Shown here: piece after piece, positions 1 through 7,051 of the stretch
Layout of the letters: each line of letters opens with the position of its first letter
How positions within the stretch are numbered: position 1 is the stretch's first letter
Source of the DNA: CAIMUM01 sp034429715
Lineage (GTDB): Bacteria > Chloroflexota > Dehalococcoidia > GIF9 > UBA5629
Direction of reading: 5' to 3'
Length of the DNA stretch: 32,114 nt
NCBI GenBank assembly: GCA_034429715.1
Contig: DAOUFR010000033.1
Coordinates: 1-32,114 of the forward strand
Notes under the pieces: model-generated
Told to the model about the DNA's origin: nothing
The model's database searches: none
What the model saw: only the letters and a program-made list of their open reading frames with translations
Made by a program: the position numbers and the translations under genes

Positions 1-2367
1 GGCGATACGAGCTATTATTACAGGGCCGTGGGCGACGGCGGCATTTACGGAACAGCCTACGGCGCCGAAGGCAGCTTCATAACGTCCAAAGTGCCGCCGA
101 CTGTGGAGACAGATAACGCCACTTCTGTGGGGTCCACAACCGCCGAGCTGCGTGGCTTCCTGGACGGTATGGGCACCGCCAAATCGGTCGACACCTGGTT
201 CGTATACGGCAAAACGAGCGGCGGCCCTTACACTCACTCCACGCCGCACCGTACTAAGACCTCGCGTGGCTTTATGCTGGCCCCGCTCAACTGGCTGGAT
301 CCGCTGACCACCTATTACTTCAGGGCCGAGGCCGAAGGCGGAGCTCACGGCGCGGCGGAGGGTGAGGAGTGCCACTTCACCACCAGCGCCATACACCCTT
401 CGATCTCCACCGGCGGCGCCACCTTCGTCGCGGTAGACTCAGCCACATTAAACGGCACACTGCATTCGCGGGGGAGCGCCCCCGCCGTCGAAGTCTCATT
501 TCAGTACGGTACCAGGTCCGGCGTGTACGGGAACGAGACGCCCCTGCAGTTGATGGGAGCATCCGGAGATTTCATCGCCAACCTGAGCAGTCTGCGTCCC
601 GACACCACCTATTACTACCGCGCCAGGGGCGACGGCGGCATACACGGCATCAGCTACGGGCATGAGCTCTCCTTCACAACCGGCACCCATCCGCCGATAG
701 TGGCTACCGGGGCCGCCACGCACATGACCACCGATGCCGCACGCTTGAACGGCAATCTGGATAATACCGGAACAGCGACAACGGTAAATACCTTCTTTGT
801 CTACGGTACCACTGCCGGTGGGCCTTATACCGGCTCCACGACGCCGCAGGCGATGAACGCGGCCGGACCCTATGACACATACGTGACCGGCCTGACGCCC
901 AATACCACCTATTATTTCAAGACCAAAGGAGACGGAGGCATTTACGGCGCTGCCTGCGGGACCGAGATGAGCTTTACCACCACCCGGCTGGCGCCCGTCG
1001 TCGGAACGGGCGGCGCAATTGACGTCATGACCAATGCGGCCGTCCTCAACGGCAGCCTTTATCTGCTGGGCAGCGCCTCCACAGTGGACGTATCGTTTGA
1101 GTACGGCGCCACGCAGGGAGGACCCTATCCGAACTCCACTCCGGCGCAGGCCATGAACGAGCCGGACGCCTTTATCGGCAGGCTGACCGGCCTGGCGACC
1201 GGTACCACCTATTATTACCGGGCCAAAGGAGACGGAGGTGTGGACGGCATCGGCTACGGTGAGGAGCAGGTCTTCACCACGGGCGCCCATCCGCCCATCG
1301 TGGCCACCGTTAGCGCCGGCGGTATAACCGACGGTTCAGCCACACTGAACGGGGACCTGCTGAATCCGGGCAGCGCCGGGACGGTGAACGTCAGGTTCGA
1401 GTACGCGACCACGCAGAGAGGCCCCTATTTCAACGCAACTTTCCCGCAGGCTGTAACTGCTGCCGGGGCCTTTTCGGATGTGATCACGGGGCTTTCCCCG
1501 GATACCATCTATTATTACCGGACCAGGGCGGACGGCGGAATTTACGGCACAGGCTTCGGGAGCGAGAAGAGCTTCATCACACCCAGCGCCCCGCCGCTGG
1601 TAACCACGGGGGCCGCCGCCTCCGTCACGGCGAATACAGCCGCACTCAATGGCGATCTGACCTCGCTGGGCAGGGCAGGCGCAGTCGACGTTTCATTTCT
1701 GTTGGGCACTGCTCAAGGAGGTCCTTATACCTCGACGACAGCGCCGCAGGCGATGACAGCCGCAGGTGCTTTCAGCGCCAACCTGGCCGGCCTCGCTCCC
1801 CGGACGACCTACTACTACATGGCGAAAGCCGACGGCGGAATCTACGGCACAGCATTTGGAGTTGAGATGAATTTCACCACCGCCAACGCACCCGAGCCGA
1901 TCCAGCCCACTCCGCCTCAGGGGAACCCTACTCCACATGGCTCTGGCGGTGTGCCGTCGACTATTCCGCCCGTTATGCCGGTATCCCTGCCCAATGTTGT
2001 GGTACAGAGCGCTACCCTGTCCCAGGCCAGCGTCATGCCCGGAGACTCTGTCGCAGTGAGTGTAAAGGTGGTCAACCGGGGCACGGTCAACGGGAGCACG
2101 ACCATTAAACTGACCGTCAACGGGCAGGTGGAGTCGGTACGAAGCGTGATGCTGGAGAGCGGCAAGAGCCGTAACATAATCTTTACCACGTCCCAGAGCC
2201 GGCCCGGCACCTACACGGTCTATGTGGGCGGTGTGCAGGCCGGCAGCTTCGTGGTGAAGGATTACATCGATCCGGACATCATACTCTTCATCAGCATGGC
2301 GCTGGTCTTCACCGCCCTGGTGCTGGCGGTCATGTATGTCTGGAGGAGGAGACAGCAGGGGTATTAA
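1..2367 (+). CDS. Membrane-anchored surface protein with tandem fibronectin-like repeats (5' partial)
   Basis: The reading frame is open from base 1, and the first residues (GDTSYYYRAVGDGG) already belong to a repeat, so the true start lies before the window; the GTG at 28 is internal. Six full repeats of 98-101 residues follow. Each opens with a PP(I/L/T)V-like segment and an LNG(D/S)L strand and closes with TTYYYRAKGDGGIYG and a FTT strand, as in fibronectin type III-like beta sandwiches. A Pro-rich linker (about 1890-1980) leads to a CARDB-like beta domain (about 1990-2260), then one transmembrane helix (about 2275-2340) and a short RRR cytoplasmic tail. The protein is therefore exported and anchored at its C-terminus. 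A role in adhesion or as a cell-surface stalk is inference from architecture; no catalytic domain is visible. It converges on the RidA gene with only 18 bases between stops. Confidence 0.8.
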   Translation, partial: GDTSYYYRAVGDGGIYGTAYGAEGSFITSKVPPTVETDNATSVGSTTAELRGFLDGMGTAKSVDTWFVYGKTSGGPYTHSTPHRTKTSRGFMLAPLNWLDPLTTYYFRAEAEGGAHGAAEGEECHFTTSAIHPSISTGGATFVAVDSATLNGTLHSRGSAPAVEVSFQYGTRSGVYGNETPLQLMGASGDFIANLSSLRPDTTYYYRARGDGGIHGISYGHELSFTTGTHPPIVATGAATHMTTDAARLNGNLDNTGTATTVNTFFVYGTTAGGPYTGSTTPQAMNAAGPYDTYVTGLTPNTTYYFKTKGDGGIYGAACGTEMSFTTTRLAPVVGTGGAIDVMTNAAVLNGSLYLLGSASTVDVSFEYGATQGGPYPNSTPAQAMNEPDAFIGRLTGLATGTTYYYRAKGDGGVDGIGYGEEQVFTTGAHPPIVATVSAGGITDGSATLNGDLLNPGSAGTVNVRFEYATTQRGPYFNATFPQAVTAAGAFSDVITGLSPDTIYYYRTRADGGIYGTGFGSEKSFITPSAPPLVTTGAAASVTANTAALNGDLTSLGRAGAVDVSFLLGTAQGGPYTSTTAPQAMTAAGAFSANLAGLAPRTTYYYMAKADGGIYGTAFGVEMNFTTANAPEPIQPTPPQGNPTPHGSGGVPSTIPPVMPVSLPNVVVQSATLSQASVMPGDSVAVSVKVVNRGTVNGSTTIKLTVNGQVESVRSVMLESGKSRNIIFTTSQSRPGTYTVYVGGVQAGSFVVKDYIDPDIILFISMALVFTALVLAVMYVWRRRQQGY
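94..1887 (+). repeat. Six tandem repeats of about 300 bp inside the surface-protein gene
   Basis: Repeat units start near 94, 394, 688, 991, 1288 and 1591, a period of 294-303 bases that stays in frame. A seventh, partial unit lies at 1-93. The best-conserved part of each unit encodes the (T)TYYYRAKGDGGIYG core near its end. Units differ at many bases, so this is an old expansion, not a recent perfect duplication. Confidence 0.85.
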
Positions 2368-2385
2368 TCAATCTGATCCCGACGT

Positions 2386-2763
2386 CTATTTAACGGCGAT
2401 AACCTCGATTTCGACCGGTATGTTGGCGGGCAGTTGTTTGGCCGCGATACAGGTCCTGGCCGGCTGTTTATCCGGGAAATAGGTTGCGTAGACCTCGTTC
2501 ATCAGGTTGAAATCGGCCATATCCCGCAGATATACGTTGGCCTTTACCACTTTGTCCAGGTCGCTGCCGGCGGTTTTTAGAATTCTACGTATATTATCGA
2601 GGGTAATCCCGGTGGCTTTCTTTACATCGTCAAGCTCGAATGTGTTCCGTTCGATATCGACCGGGCCCGTGCCGGAAACAAAGATGAATCCGCCGGCCTC
2701 GACAGCGTGGGAATACGGCCCCGCCTTTGCCTGGCCGGCAACGTTGTGGACTTTCTTTTGCAT
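2386..2763 (-). CDS. RidA family (YjgF/YER057c/UK114) imine deaminase-like protein
   Basis: 125 residues, the usual length of a RidA subunit. The family landmarks are present: AGPYSHAVEAGGFIFVSG near the N-terminus and the PARTC motif near residue 105, whose Arg binds the carboxylate of the substrate in RidA proteins, followed by the IPVEIEVIAVK C-terminus. Archetypal RidA hydrolyses reactive enamine/imine intermediates released by PLP enzymes such as threonine dehydratase and acts as a cytosolic trimer. GGAG sits about 10 bases before the ATG. It lies 103 bases downstream of the PadR regulator on the same strand, so the two may be co-transcribed. A paralogue of the same length is at 13948-14325. 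The family is certain; the exact substrate is not. Confidence 0.9.
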   Translation of the reverse strand: MQKKVHNVAGQAKAGPYSHAVEAGGFIFVSGTGPVDIERNTFELDDVKKATGITLDNIRRILKTAGSDLDKVVKANVYLRDMADFNLMNEVYATYFPDKQPARTCIAAKQLPANIPVEIEVIAVK

Positions 2764-2866
2764 ATGGCGCTACTCCTTCATCCATGCTATTTCAGACCTT
2801 TTCTATTGTATCGTGTTTGAGGAGAAAACGGGAAAACCGTATTTAATACTATTCAGGGCCGGTGAA

Positions 2867-3355
2867 TCAGGCGAGAGCCTCAATCTCACGCTCTGCGCGG
2901 CTGATGATCTCCCTGATGCGTGACAGCTTCTCTTCGTCCATACGCCGGGCTTGTTTCATTACGCTTTTGGCCAGATGGCCCATCTCATGCATGAGATCAT
3001 GCATTTCCTCGTGGCTTCCGCCCTTGCACCAGTCGTGCATGTGAGCCTTGATCTTATCCATCGTTTCACCCCGTTCCTTTAAAAAGTCCTTGCCTGAATC
3101 CGTGATCGTGTAAACCTTCTTGCCGTCCTGCTCGGACGATTTTACATAGCCCATGTCCTCCAGCAGCTGCAGGGTGGGATAAACACTTCCCGCACTGGGC
3201 GAATAAAAGCCGTAAAAACGTTCCTCCAAGGCTCGGATTATCTCGTACCCGTGCGCCGGCTTGTCCTTCACCAGGTCGAGAATGACGTACTTGAGGTCCC
3301 CCTTTTCGAATAACCTGGAATGATGACCACGCTCAAAATGTCTTCTGCCAAACAT
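2867..3355 (-). CDS. PadR family transcriptional regulator
   Basis: 162 residues from the ATG at 3355, chosen because AAGGAGG lies 6 bases upstream; an upstream in-frame start would place the promoter inside the gene. A His/Arg-rich N-terminus is followed by the PadR winged helix (about residues 18-95: LKYVILDLVKDKPAHGYEI, then the SAGSVYPTLQLLEDMGYV recognition region and an EQDGKKVYTIT wing). The C-terminal part is helical and charged, as in the dimerisation helices of this family. PadR proteins are usually repressors that respond to small aromatic or toxic compounds and often control their own gene. The palindrome over the promoter fits autorepression. The downstream RidA gene may be in the same transcript. 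The ligand is unknown. Confidence 0.9.
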   Translation of the reverse strand: MFGRRHFERGHHSRLFEKGDLKYVILDLVKDKPAHGYEIIRALEERFYGFYSPSAGSVYPTLQLLEDMGYVKSSEQDGKKVYTITDSGKDFLKERGETMDKIKAHMHDWCKGGSHEEMHDLMHEMGHLAKSVMKQARRMDEEKLSRIREIISRAEREIEALA

Positions 3356-3373
3356 ATTATCCTCCTTGATCAA

Positions 3374-3397
3374 TATATTACGATATATCGTAATATA
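3374..3397. promoter_or_regulatory. Perfect 24-bp palindrome, probable PadR operator
   Basis: The 12-base arm TATATTACGATA is followed immediately by its exact reverse complement, with no spacer. It overlaps the -10 element of the padR promoter and lies 19 bases upstream of the padR ATG. Autorepression is inferred from position and from the usual dyad operators of PadR proteins. Confidence 0.75.
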
Positions 3398-3415
3398 ACA
3401 AGATATGTTTGTCAA
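3387..3415 (-). promoter_or_regulatory. Promoter of the padR gene
   Basis: On the minus strand a consensus -35 TTGACA (3410-3415) is separated by 17 bases from TACGAT (3387-3392). The transcript would start near 3380, giving a short leader with an AAGGAGG site. The -10 lies inside the palindrome. Confidence 0.65.
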
Positions 3416-3460
3416 GCGAAATCCGCAGGAGGATTTTGGTTATAGATGTCGGGCAGGCAA

Positions 3461-3508
3461 TAAAAGAGCACACACGGGGGGGCCGAATTCCGGGACCGTG
3501 TGTGCTCT
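3461..3508 (-). terminator. Intrinsic terminator of the small basic-protein gene
   Basis: A perfect 13-base stem (AGAGCACACACGG at 3465-3477 pairing with 3496-3508) encloses an 18-base loop. On the minus strand the stem is followed by TTTTATT. It lies 36 bases after the stop of the 3544-3822 gene and before the padR promoter, so it insulates the two units. Confidence 0.8.
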
Positions 3509-3543
3509 ATTGGTTAACTGAAGTTTTTAAAAAGTACCGCTTT

Positions 3544-3822
3544 CTATTTGGAGGCGCGCTTCTTTGCCGGCTTTTTCTTCTTCTGCAGGCCCTGTTGAAT
3601 GTTGTCATGCAGCCAGCCTATCTCAAGCCGGCGGTTACTAACTATATGTGTTTGTAACTGGTTGTCCGGTGTCATCAGGGACTCGAGATGTTCACAGGTT
3701 TTTTCCGCCGTGGCCAGCAGCTTGACCGCGTCTTTAAACGAATCGTCCTTCACTCTGCTTTCAATGAATTTGATCTGATTGAACAGATCCTTGCTGATAT
3801 CTGCAAATTGATTGGATGCCAT
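3544..3822 (-). CDS. Small basic-tailed protein of unknown function
   Basis: 92 residues from the ATG at 3822, preceded at 7 bases by GGAAGGAG; a TTG six codons upstream would lie on that ribosome site and is less likely. I do not recognise the family. It looks all-helical (ISKDLFNQIKFIESRVKDD, then a second amphipathic stretch with AVKLLATAEKTCEHLESL), with no signal peptide or membrane segment. It ends in a Lys-rich tail (KKKKPAKKRASK), which suggests nucleic-acid contact, though this is inference. It is a single-gene unit with its own terminator at 3461-3508. Confidence 0.65.
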   Translation of the reverse strand: MASNQFADISKDLFNQIKFIESRVKDDSFKDAVKLLATAEKTCEHLESLMTPDNQLQTHIVSNRRLEIGWLHDNIQQGLQKKKKPAKKRASK

Positions 3823-3971
3823 GGAGTTACTCCTTCCCAAACGCGGACGATATTTGCAAGCAGAGCTTTTCTGAACTTGTAGCCGTAATTAAATTATACG
3901 ATACTTAACATAAAATTTCAAATTTAACACGATATCGTTTGCCTCTCACCGGCGCCGAAGCATAAATTGCA

Positions 3972-3998
3972 TTGACGAACTCATGGACAATGTAATAG
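3972..3998 (+). promoter_or_regulatory. Candidate glpX promoter
   Basis: TTGACG (3972-3977) and TAATAG (3993-3998) lie 29-55 bases before the glpX start. The 15-base spacer is short, so this is a weak call. The 200-base gap between this gene and the divergent small gene also holds a 10-base palindrome ACGATATCGT at 3929-3938. Confidence 0.3.
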
Positions 3999-4026
3999 TC
4001 TTATTGGACGGGGAGGTTGTGCAGTT

Positions 4027-5028
4027 ATGAAATCCGGGCATTCAAACATACCGATCGAGCGCAACATCGCCATGGAGCTGGTGCGCGTGACGGAAGCCGC
4101 CGCCCTGGCTTCGGCGCGCTACCTGGGAAGGGGCGACAAAACGATTGTGGATGCGGCCGCGGTAAACGCCATGCGTTATGTGCTGGGCTATGTGCACATG
4201 GACGGGATCGTAATCATAGGTGAGGGGGAGAAGGACCACGCCCCCATGCTGTACATTGGCGAGCATATCGGCGGCGGCTCGGGGCTGAAGGTGGACATCG
4301 CCGTGGACCCTGTGGACGGTACCAATCTGGTCGCCAGGGGCCTGCCCGGCGCCATCGCTGTCGTGGCGCTTTCCGCCAGGGGGACGATACACTGGCCCAG
4401 GCAATTCGTTTATATGGATAAAATCGTCACCGGTCCTGAGGCAAAGGATTGCATCGATATCAACGCGACGGTATCGGAAAACCTGAAGTGTATTGCCGTA
4501 GCCAAGAAAAGAAAGATATCGGAGTTAACCGTTGTTGTGCTGGACCGGCCGCGCCATGAGCGTCTGATAGCAGACATCAGAAGCGCCGGCGCCAGGGTTA
4601 AACTGATCACCGACGGCGATATCGCAGCCAGCATAGACGCGGCCCTGCCGGAGAGGGAAGTCGATGTGCTGATGGGTATCGGCGGCACACCGGAGGGCGT
4701 CCTCTCCGCCGCAGCTATTCACTGCATCGGAGGCGCCATTCAGTGTAAGGCCTGGATGCGCGATGGTGGGGAGAGGGCGTCAGCACTGGCTGCGGGGATC
4801 GATATCGATAAGGTCTATAAGACGGAGGACCTTATAGACAGCGATGATGTCTTTTTTGCCGCCACCGGCATCAGCAGCGGTGAACTGCTCAAAGGGGTGC
4901 GCTATTTCAGCGGAGGGGCGCGGACGCAGTCCATAGCGATGCGCTGCCGCTCCGGCACGGTGCGCTGGATCGACGCCCAGCACAACTTCGAGCGACTGGA
5001 CAAACTCAGTTTCTTTGAAGTACATTGA
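4027..5028 (+). CDS. glpX: Fructose-1,6-bisphosphatase class II (GlpX)
   Basis: 333 residues, the usual GlpX size. It hydrolyses fructose 1,6-bisphosphate to fructose 6-phosphate, the committed step of gluconeogenesis, with divalent metal in the cytosol. Visible motifs are LGRGDKTIVDAAAVNAMR near residue 35, the metal-binding GEGEKDHAPML near residue 65, and DIAVDPVDGTNLV near residue 90 (Asp/Glu/Thr metal and phosphate ligands). The C-terminal AATGISSGELLKGVRYF and MRCRSGTVRWID blocks are also present. The family usually has GEGE(I)DEAPML; here the second acidic residue is His, a small deviation. The start is ATG with GGAGG 10 bases upstream. A phosphofructokinase (9693-10808) catalyses the opposing step, so both directions of the node are encoded in this window, but not in one operon. 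Confidence 0.93.
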   Translation: MKSGHSNIPIERNIAMELVRVTEAAALASARYLGRGDKTIVDAAAVNAMRYVLGYVHMDGIVIIGEGEKDHAPMLYIGEHIGGGSGLKVDIAVDPVDGTNLVARGLPGAIAVVALSARGTIHWPRQFVYMDKIVTGPEAKDCIDINATVSENLKCIAVAKKRKISELTVVVLDRPRHERLIADIRSAGARVKLITDGDIAASIDAALPEREVDVLMGIGGTPEGVLSAAAIHCIGGAIQCKAWMRDGGERASALAAGIDIDKVYKTEDLIDSDDVFFAATGISSGELLKGVRYFSGGARTQSIAMRCRSGTVRWIDAQHNFERLDKLSFFEVH

Positions 5029-5069
5029 AAGATGTTCAGTCGGGGTTTATCAAAAGGAGGAAAGTTTAA

Positions 5070-5249
5070 ATGCCACACGCACGGTTAAATACCGCTTATC
5101 TCAAAGTCCAGGCGACTTTTCCTGACGAGGAACAGAGCAAGTCCATGGAGAAGGCGCTGGCTATCAAGAAGAAGATCGAAGACCTGCTGAAGAAGGAAAA
5201 GCTCGAAATATTCGAGGTTGTCCTCGAGACTATTCAAAAGAGCCGATAA
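5070..5249 (+). CDS. Small helical protein, 59 residues, unknown function
   Basis: A strong ribosome site (AAAAGGAGG, 5052-5060) precedes ATG at 5070 by 9 bases, and the frame is open to TAA at 5249. The product begins MPHARLNTAYLKVQATFPDE and continues as a Lys/Glu-rich amphipathic helix (KALAIKKKIEDLLKKEKLEI), ending in IQKSR. I do not recognise it. It starts 41 bases after glpX and could share its transcript. It is short enough to be missed by a 60-residue cutoff. Coding is supported by the ribosome site and by codon use like its neighbours. Confidence 0.65.
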   Translation: MPHARLNTAYLKVQATFPDEEQSKSMEKALAIKKKIEDLLKKEKLEIFEVVLETIQKSR

Positions 5250-5377
5250 TGAAACAGGGGAGATACGCCGGACCGATGGAATCTATCATACGGCGGATAT
5301 TGAAGTAAATTGAAATTTTATTGCGTTAAAAGTGTTGCCGGGTTGGTGTTCAAACATCCAATCCTGAGGAGGACGGC

Positions 5378-5683
5378 ATGAAGTTACTCAAATTATTGGG
5401 CAACATATATCTGGCGCTGGGATTGCTTGTGATGCTGGTGCTTTTTGTTCATGACTGTCTTGCCAATGACAAGTTCGTTCTGCACTTCATTGGGATCTTT
5501 CTCGTGATTCCTGCGATTATATATAGTGTCTGGAGACTGAGCGAGGATTGCGAGGACTACCTGGAGCAGAATCAAAAGCCTCTGAGCGAACTCTCACGGG
5601 TCCGCGAGAACTTACTGAACAGGGGTAAGCAGTACCGCGCTGATATAAATGCTTATTTGGATGCGGTGAAATCCGCCTGGTAG
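5378..5683 (+). CDS. Small membrane protein with two N-terminal helices
   Basis: 101 residues; CTGAGGAGG lies about 7 bases before the ATG. Two hydrophobic segments (about residues 8-28 and 35-53) are joined by a short loop with CLANDKF. A charged cytoplasmic-looking helical tail follows (SEDCEDYLEQNQKPLSELSRVRENLLNRGKQYRADINAYLDAV). I do not recognise the family. Its last 31 bases overlap the 3' end of the convergent acetolactate decarboxylase gene. The 128-base gap before it holds nothing I can name beyond its ribosome site. Confidence 0.65.
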   Translation: MKLLKLLGNIYLALGLLVMLVLFVHDCLANDKFVLHFIGIFLVIPAIIYSVWRLSEDCEDYLEQNQKPLSELSRVRENLLNRGKQYRADINAYLDAVKSAW

Positions 5684-6432
5684 TACCTGCTGTTTTGAGG
5701 CAGGACCACCGTGAATTCTGGCAAAAACTCCACTTCAGCCCGGCCTCCCGCTATACGTGCATCTATCACATGGCCTCCTGATTTCCCATCACTGCTGATG
5801 AAGTGTGCGTGATATCCGGGATAGACGAGTTCCTTCATCTGGACCGGGCTGATGGTTATGGCCATGGTGCCGTCTACGTTATCGAAGTTAAAGGTCGGCT
5901 CATTCTGAGTAATTATGGAATACGGTGTGGACGGGTAGGGCTGGTCCAGCTTTGTCAGTGTCCTGGCCTTGATTGAGTCAAATTTGCCGATAAGTTTAAT
6001 AGCATAAAAAATATTTTGGGTGGGCAGCTGGCTGTTAATATATTGCTGGAGCTCTTGGTAGCTCATCGGTTTATCGATCGTTATGACTTTATCCGCCTTA
6101 AAGAACGTCGCCGTTGTATTGGGCATGCGCATGCTGTCGTCAACGGAGTTTAACAGGCCCCCCGGACCTATCCGGTAGTATTTGCCGTCTACGGCCACCA
6201 TTTCGCCGTCGATGGCATTGAAGTTGCCCAGGGCGAAATCACCCTGGCGTTTCAGGTCGGCAATGGTCACGTCTCCATCATAGACGCCGCGGCTGAGTGA
6301 GCCATACGTTCCGCTAATATATAGCGATTTGCCGGTTGTCTGCGCTGTCGTACAACCGGTGAGCAATACGCTGCCGGTTAGAATTACACCCAGGATAAGA
6401 AGTGCGATATCCGTGATAGTTCGCCTTTTCAT
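5653..6432 (-). CDS. budA: Alpha-acetolactate decarboxylase, predicted lipoprotein
   Basis: 259 residues. The enzyme converts (S)-2-acetolactate to (R)-acetoin and CO2. The family blocks are clear: GDFALGNFNAIDGEMVAVDGKYY (residues 64-86), ARTL with a conserved Arg near 157, and PGYHAHFISSDGKSGGH (205-221), whose H208, H210 and H221 match the zinc ligands. A lysine/arginine-rich N-terminus, a hydrophobic core and an LTGC lipobox with Cys27 indicate export and lipid anchoring. The family is cytosolic in many fermenters but is secreted in Brevibacillus, so a lipoprotein is plausible yet uncommon. No acetolactate synthase or butanediol dehydrogenase is nearby. GGAGG lies about 11 bases upstream. 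Family assignment is strong; the physiological role outside the membrane is unknown. Confidence 0.88.
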   Translation of the reverse strand: MKRRTITDIALLILGVILTGSVLLTGCTTAQTTGKSLYISGTYGSLSRGVYDGDVTIADLKRQGDFALGNFNAIDGEMVAVDGKYYRIGPGGLLNSVDDSMRMPNTTATFFKADKVITIDKPMSYQELQQYINSQLPTQNIFYAIKLIGKFDSIKARTLTKLDQPYPSTPYSIITQNEPTFNFDNVDGTMAITISPVQMKELVYPGYHAHFISSDGKSGGHVIDARIAGGRAEVEFLPEFTVVLPQNSRYYQADFTASK

Positions 6433-6574
6433 AATAGACCGCGCCTCCTGCTCTGAAACTTCTTTACCTCAATGGCCGGCTGCCCGGGTCGGCAACCGAT
6501 CATTCGTAGTATAGGGTGGCCAATCGTGCAAGTCAACGGCGGATGTGCAGAGCTTTTAGAATTATTTTAATCTG

Positions 6575-6580
6575 TAATAT
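6575..6580 (+). promoter_or_regulatory. Candidate -10 element very close to the RNase start
   Basis: TAATAT ends 9 bases before the ATG at 6590, and no Shine-Dalgarno sequence is visible in between. If used, the transcript would be leaderless or nearly so. I see no good -35. Confidence 0.3.
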
Positions 6581-6589
6581 ACTACCGGC

Positions 6590-7048
6590 ATGGGCATCAG
6601 ACCTTCTTCCTGGAAGCAGGTCATTCTTTACCTGGCTGTCCTTGCTGCAGCTTGCTTGCTCTTCAACTTTTTAAGCGGCAACAGCGTCCTTTTCAACTGC
6701 GCTCAGCCCGCCTCTCCCGCTGGACAGTCAACCCTTGCTGCAAGCGAAAACCAGCCCGGTGTATCCACAGGCACAGGAGCAATCGACGTCGCCGACCTGC
6801 CTCCCGAAGGCTGGACAACGCTGGAACTGATCAAGAGCGGGGGACCCTTCCCCTATTCCAAGGACGGCGCGGTGTTCAGCAACTATGAGGGGTTGCTGCC
6901 GGCCAAACCGGGCGGATATTATCACGAGTACACGGTCATCACGCCGGGCTCACATGACCGGGGCGCGCGACGTATAGTTGCCGGCGGCAGCGGGGAATAC
7001 TACTATACAGACGATCACTACGGGTCATTCAAGTTGATACAGGAGTGA
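6590..7048 (+). CDS. Secreted or membrane-tethered guanyl-specific ribonuclease (RNase Sa/barnase family)
   Basis: 152 residues. Residues 9-28 form a hydrophobic signal or anchor helix; a Ser/Ala/Pro-rich spacer runs to about 63. The catalytic domain (64-152) matches microbial N1/T1-type ribonucleases: LPPEGWTTLELI, GGPFPYSKDGAVFSNYEG, then the active-site YYHEYTV (general base E113), RGARRI (R124, R127, R128) and DDHYGSF (general acid H143). The spacing of Glu to His (30) is close to RNase Sa (31). These enzymes cut single-stranded RNA after G outside the cell. The barstar-like gene starts 4 bases after the stop and uses a ribosome site inside this gene's end, consistent with a toxin and inhibitor pair. 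No ribosome site is visible for this gene itself. Confidence 0.9.
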   Translation: MGIRPSSWKQVILYLAVLAAACLLFNFLSGNSVLFNCAQPASPAGQSTLAASENQPGVSTGTGAIDVADLPPEGWTTLELIKSGGPFPYSKDGAVFSNYEGLLPAKPGGYYHEYTVITPGSHDRGARRIVAGGSGEYYYTDDHYGSFKLIQE

Positions 7049-7051
7049 TGT

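Noticed and set aside
496..1290. 264-codon frame on the minus strand inside the surface-protein gene
   Set aside because: It is the antisense of the repeat region; no ribosome site, and the product is Gly/Arg-rich without family features.
94..1887. Regular 300-bp repeats as a possible CRISPR or satellite array
   Set aside because: The units are in frame, diverged and encode a conserved beta-sandwich, so they are protein repeats.
3409..3657. 82-codon plus-strand frame over the padR promoter and the terminator
   Set aside because: It runs through the terminator hairpin and the antisense of the small basic-protein gene, with no ribosome site.
3929..3938. Palindrome ACGATATCGT resembling the PadR site core
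   Set aside because: Only 10 bases and lacking the two central bases of the PadR site; likely chance in an AT-rich gap.
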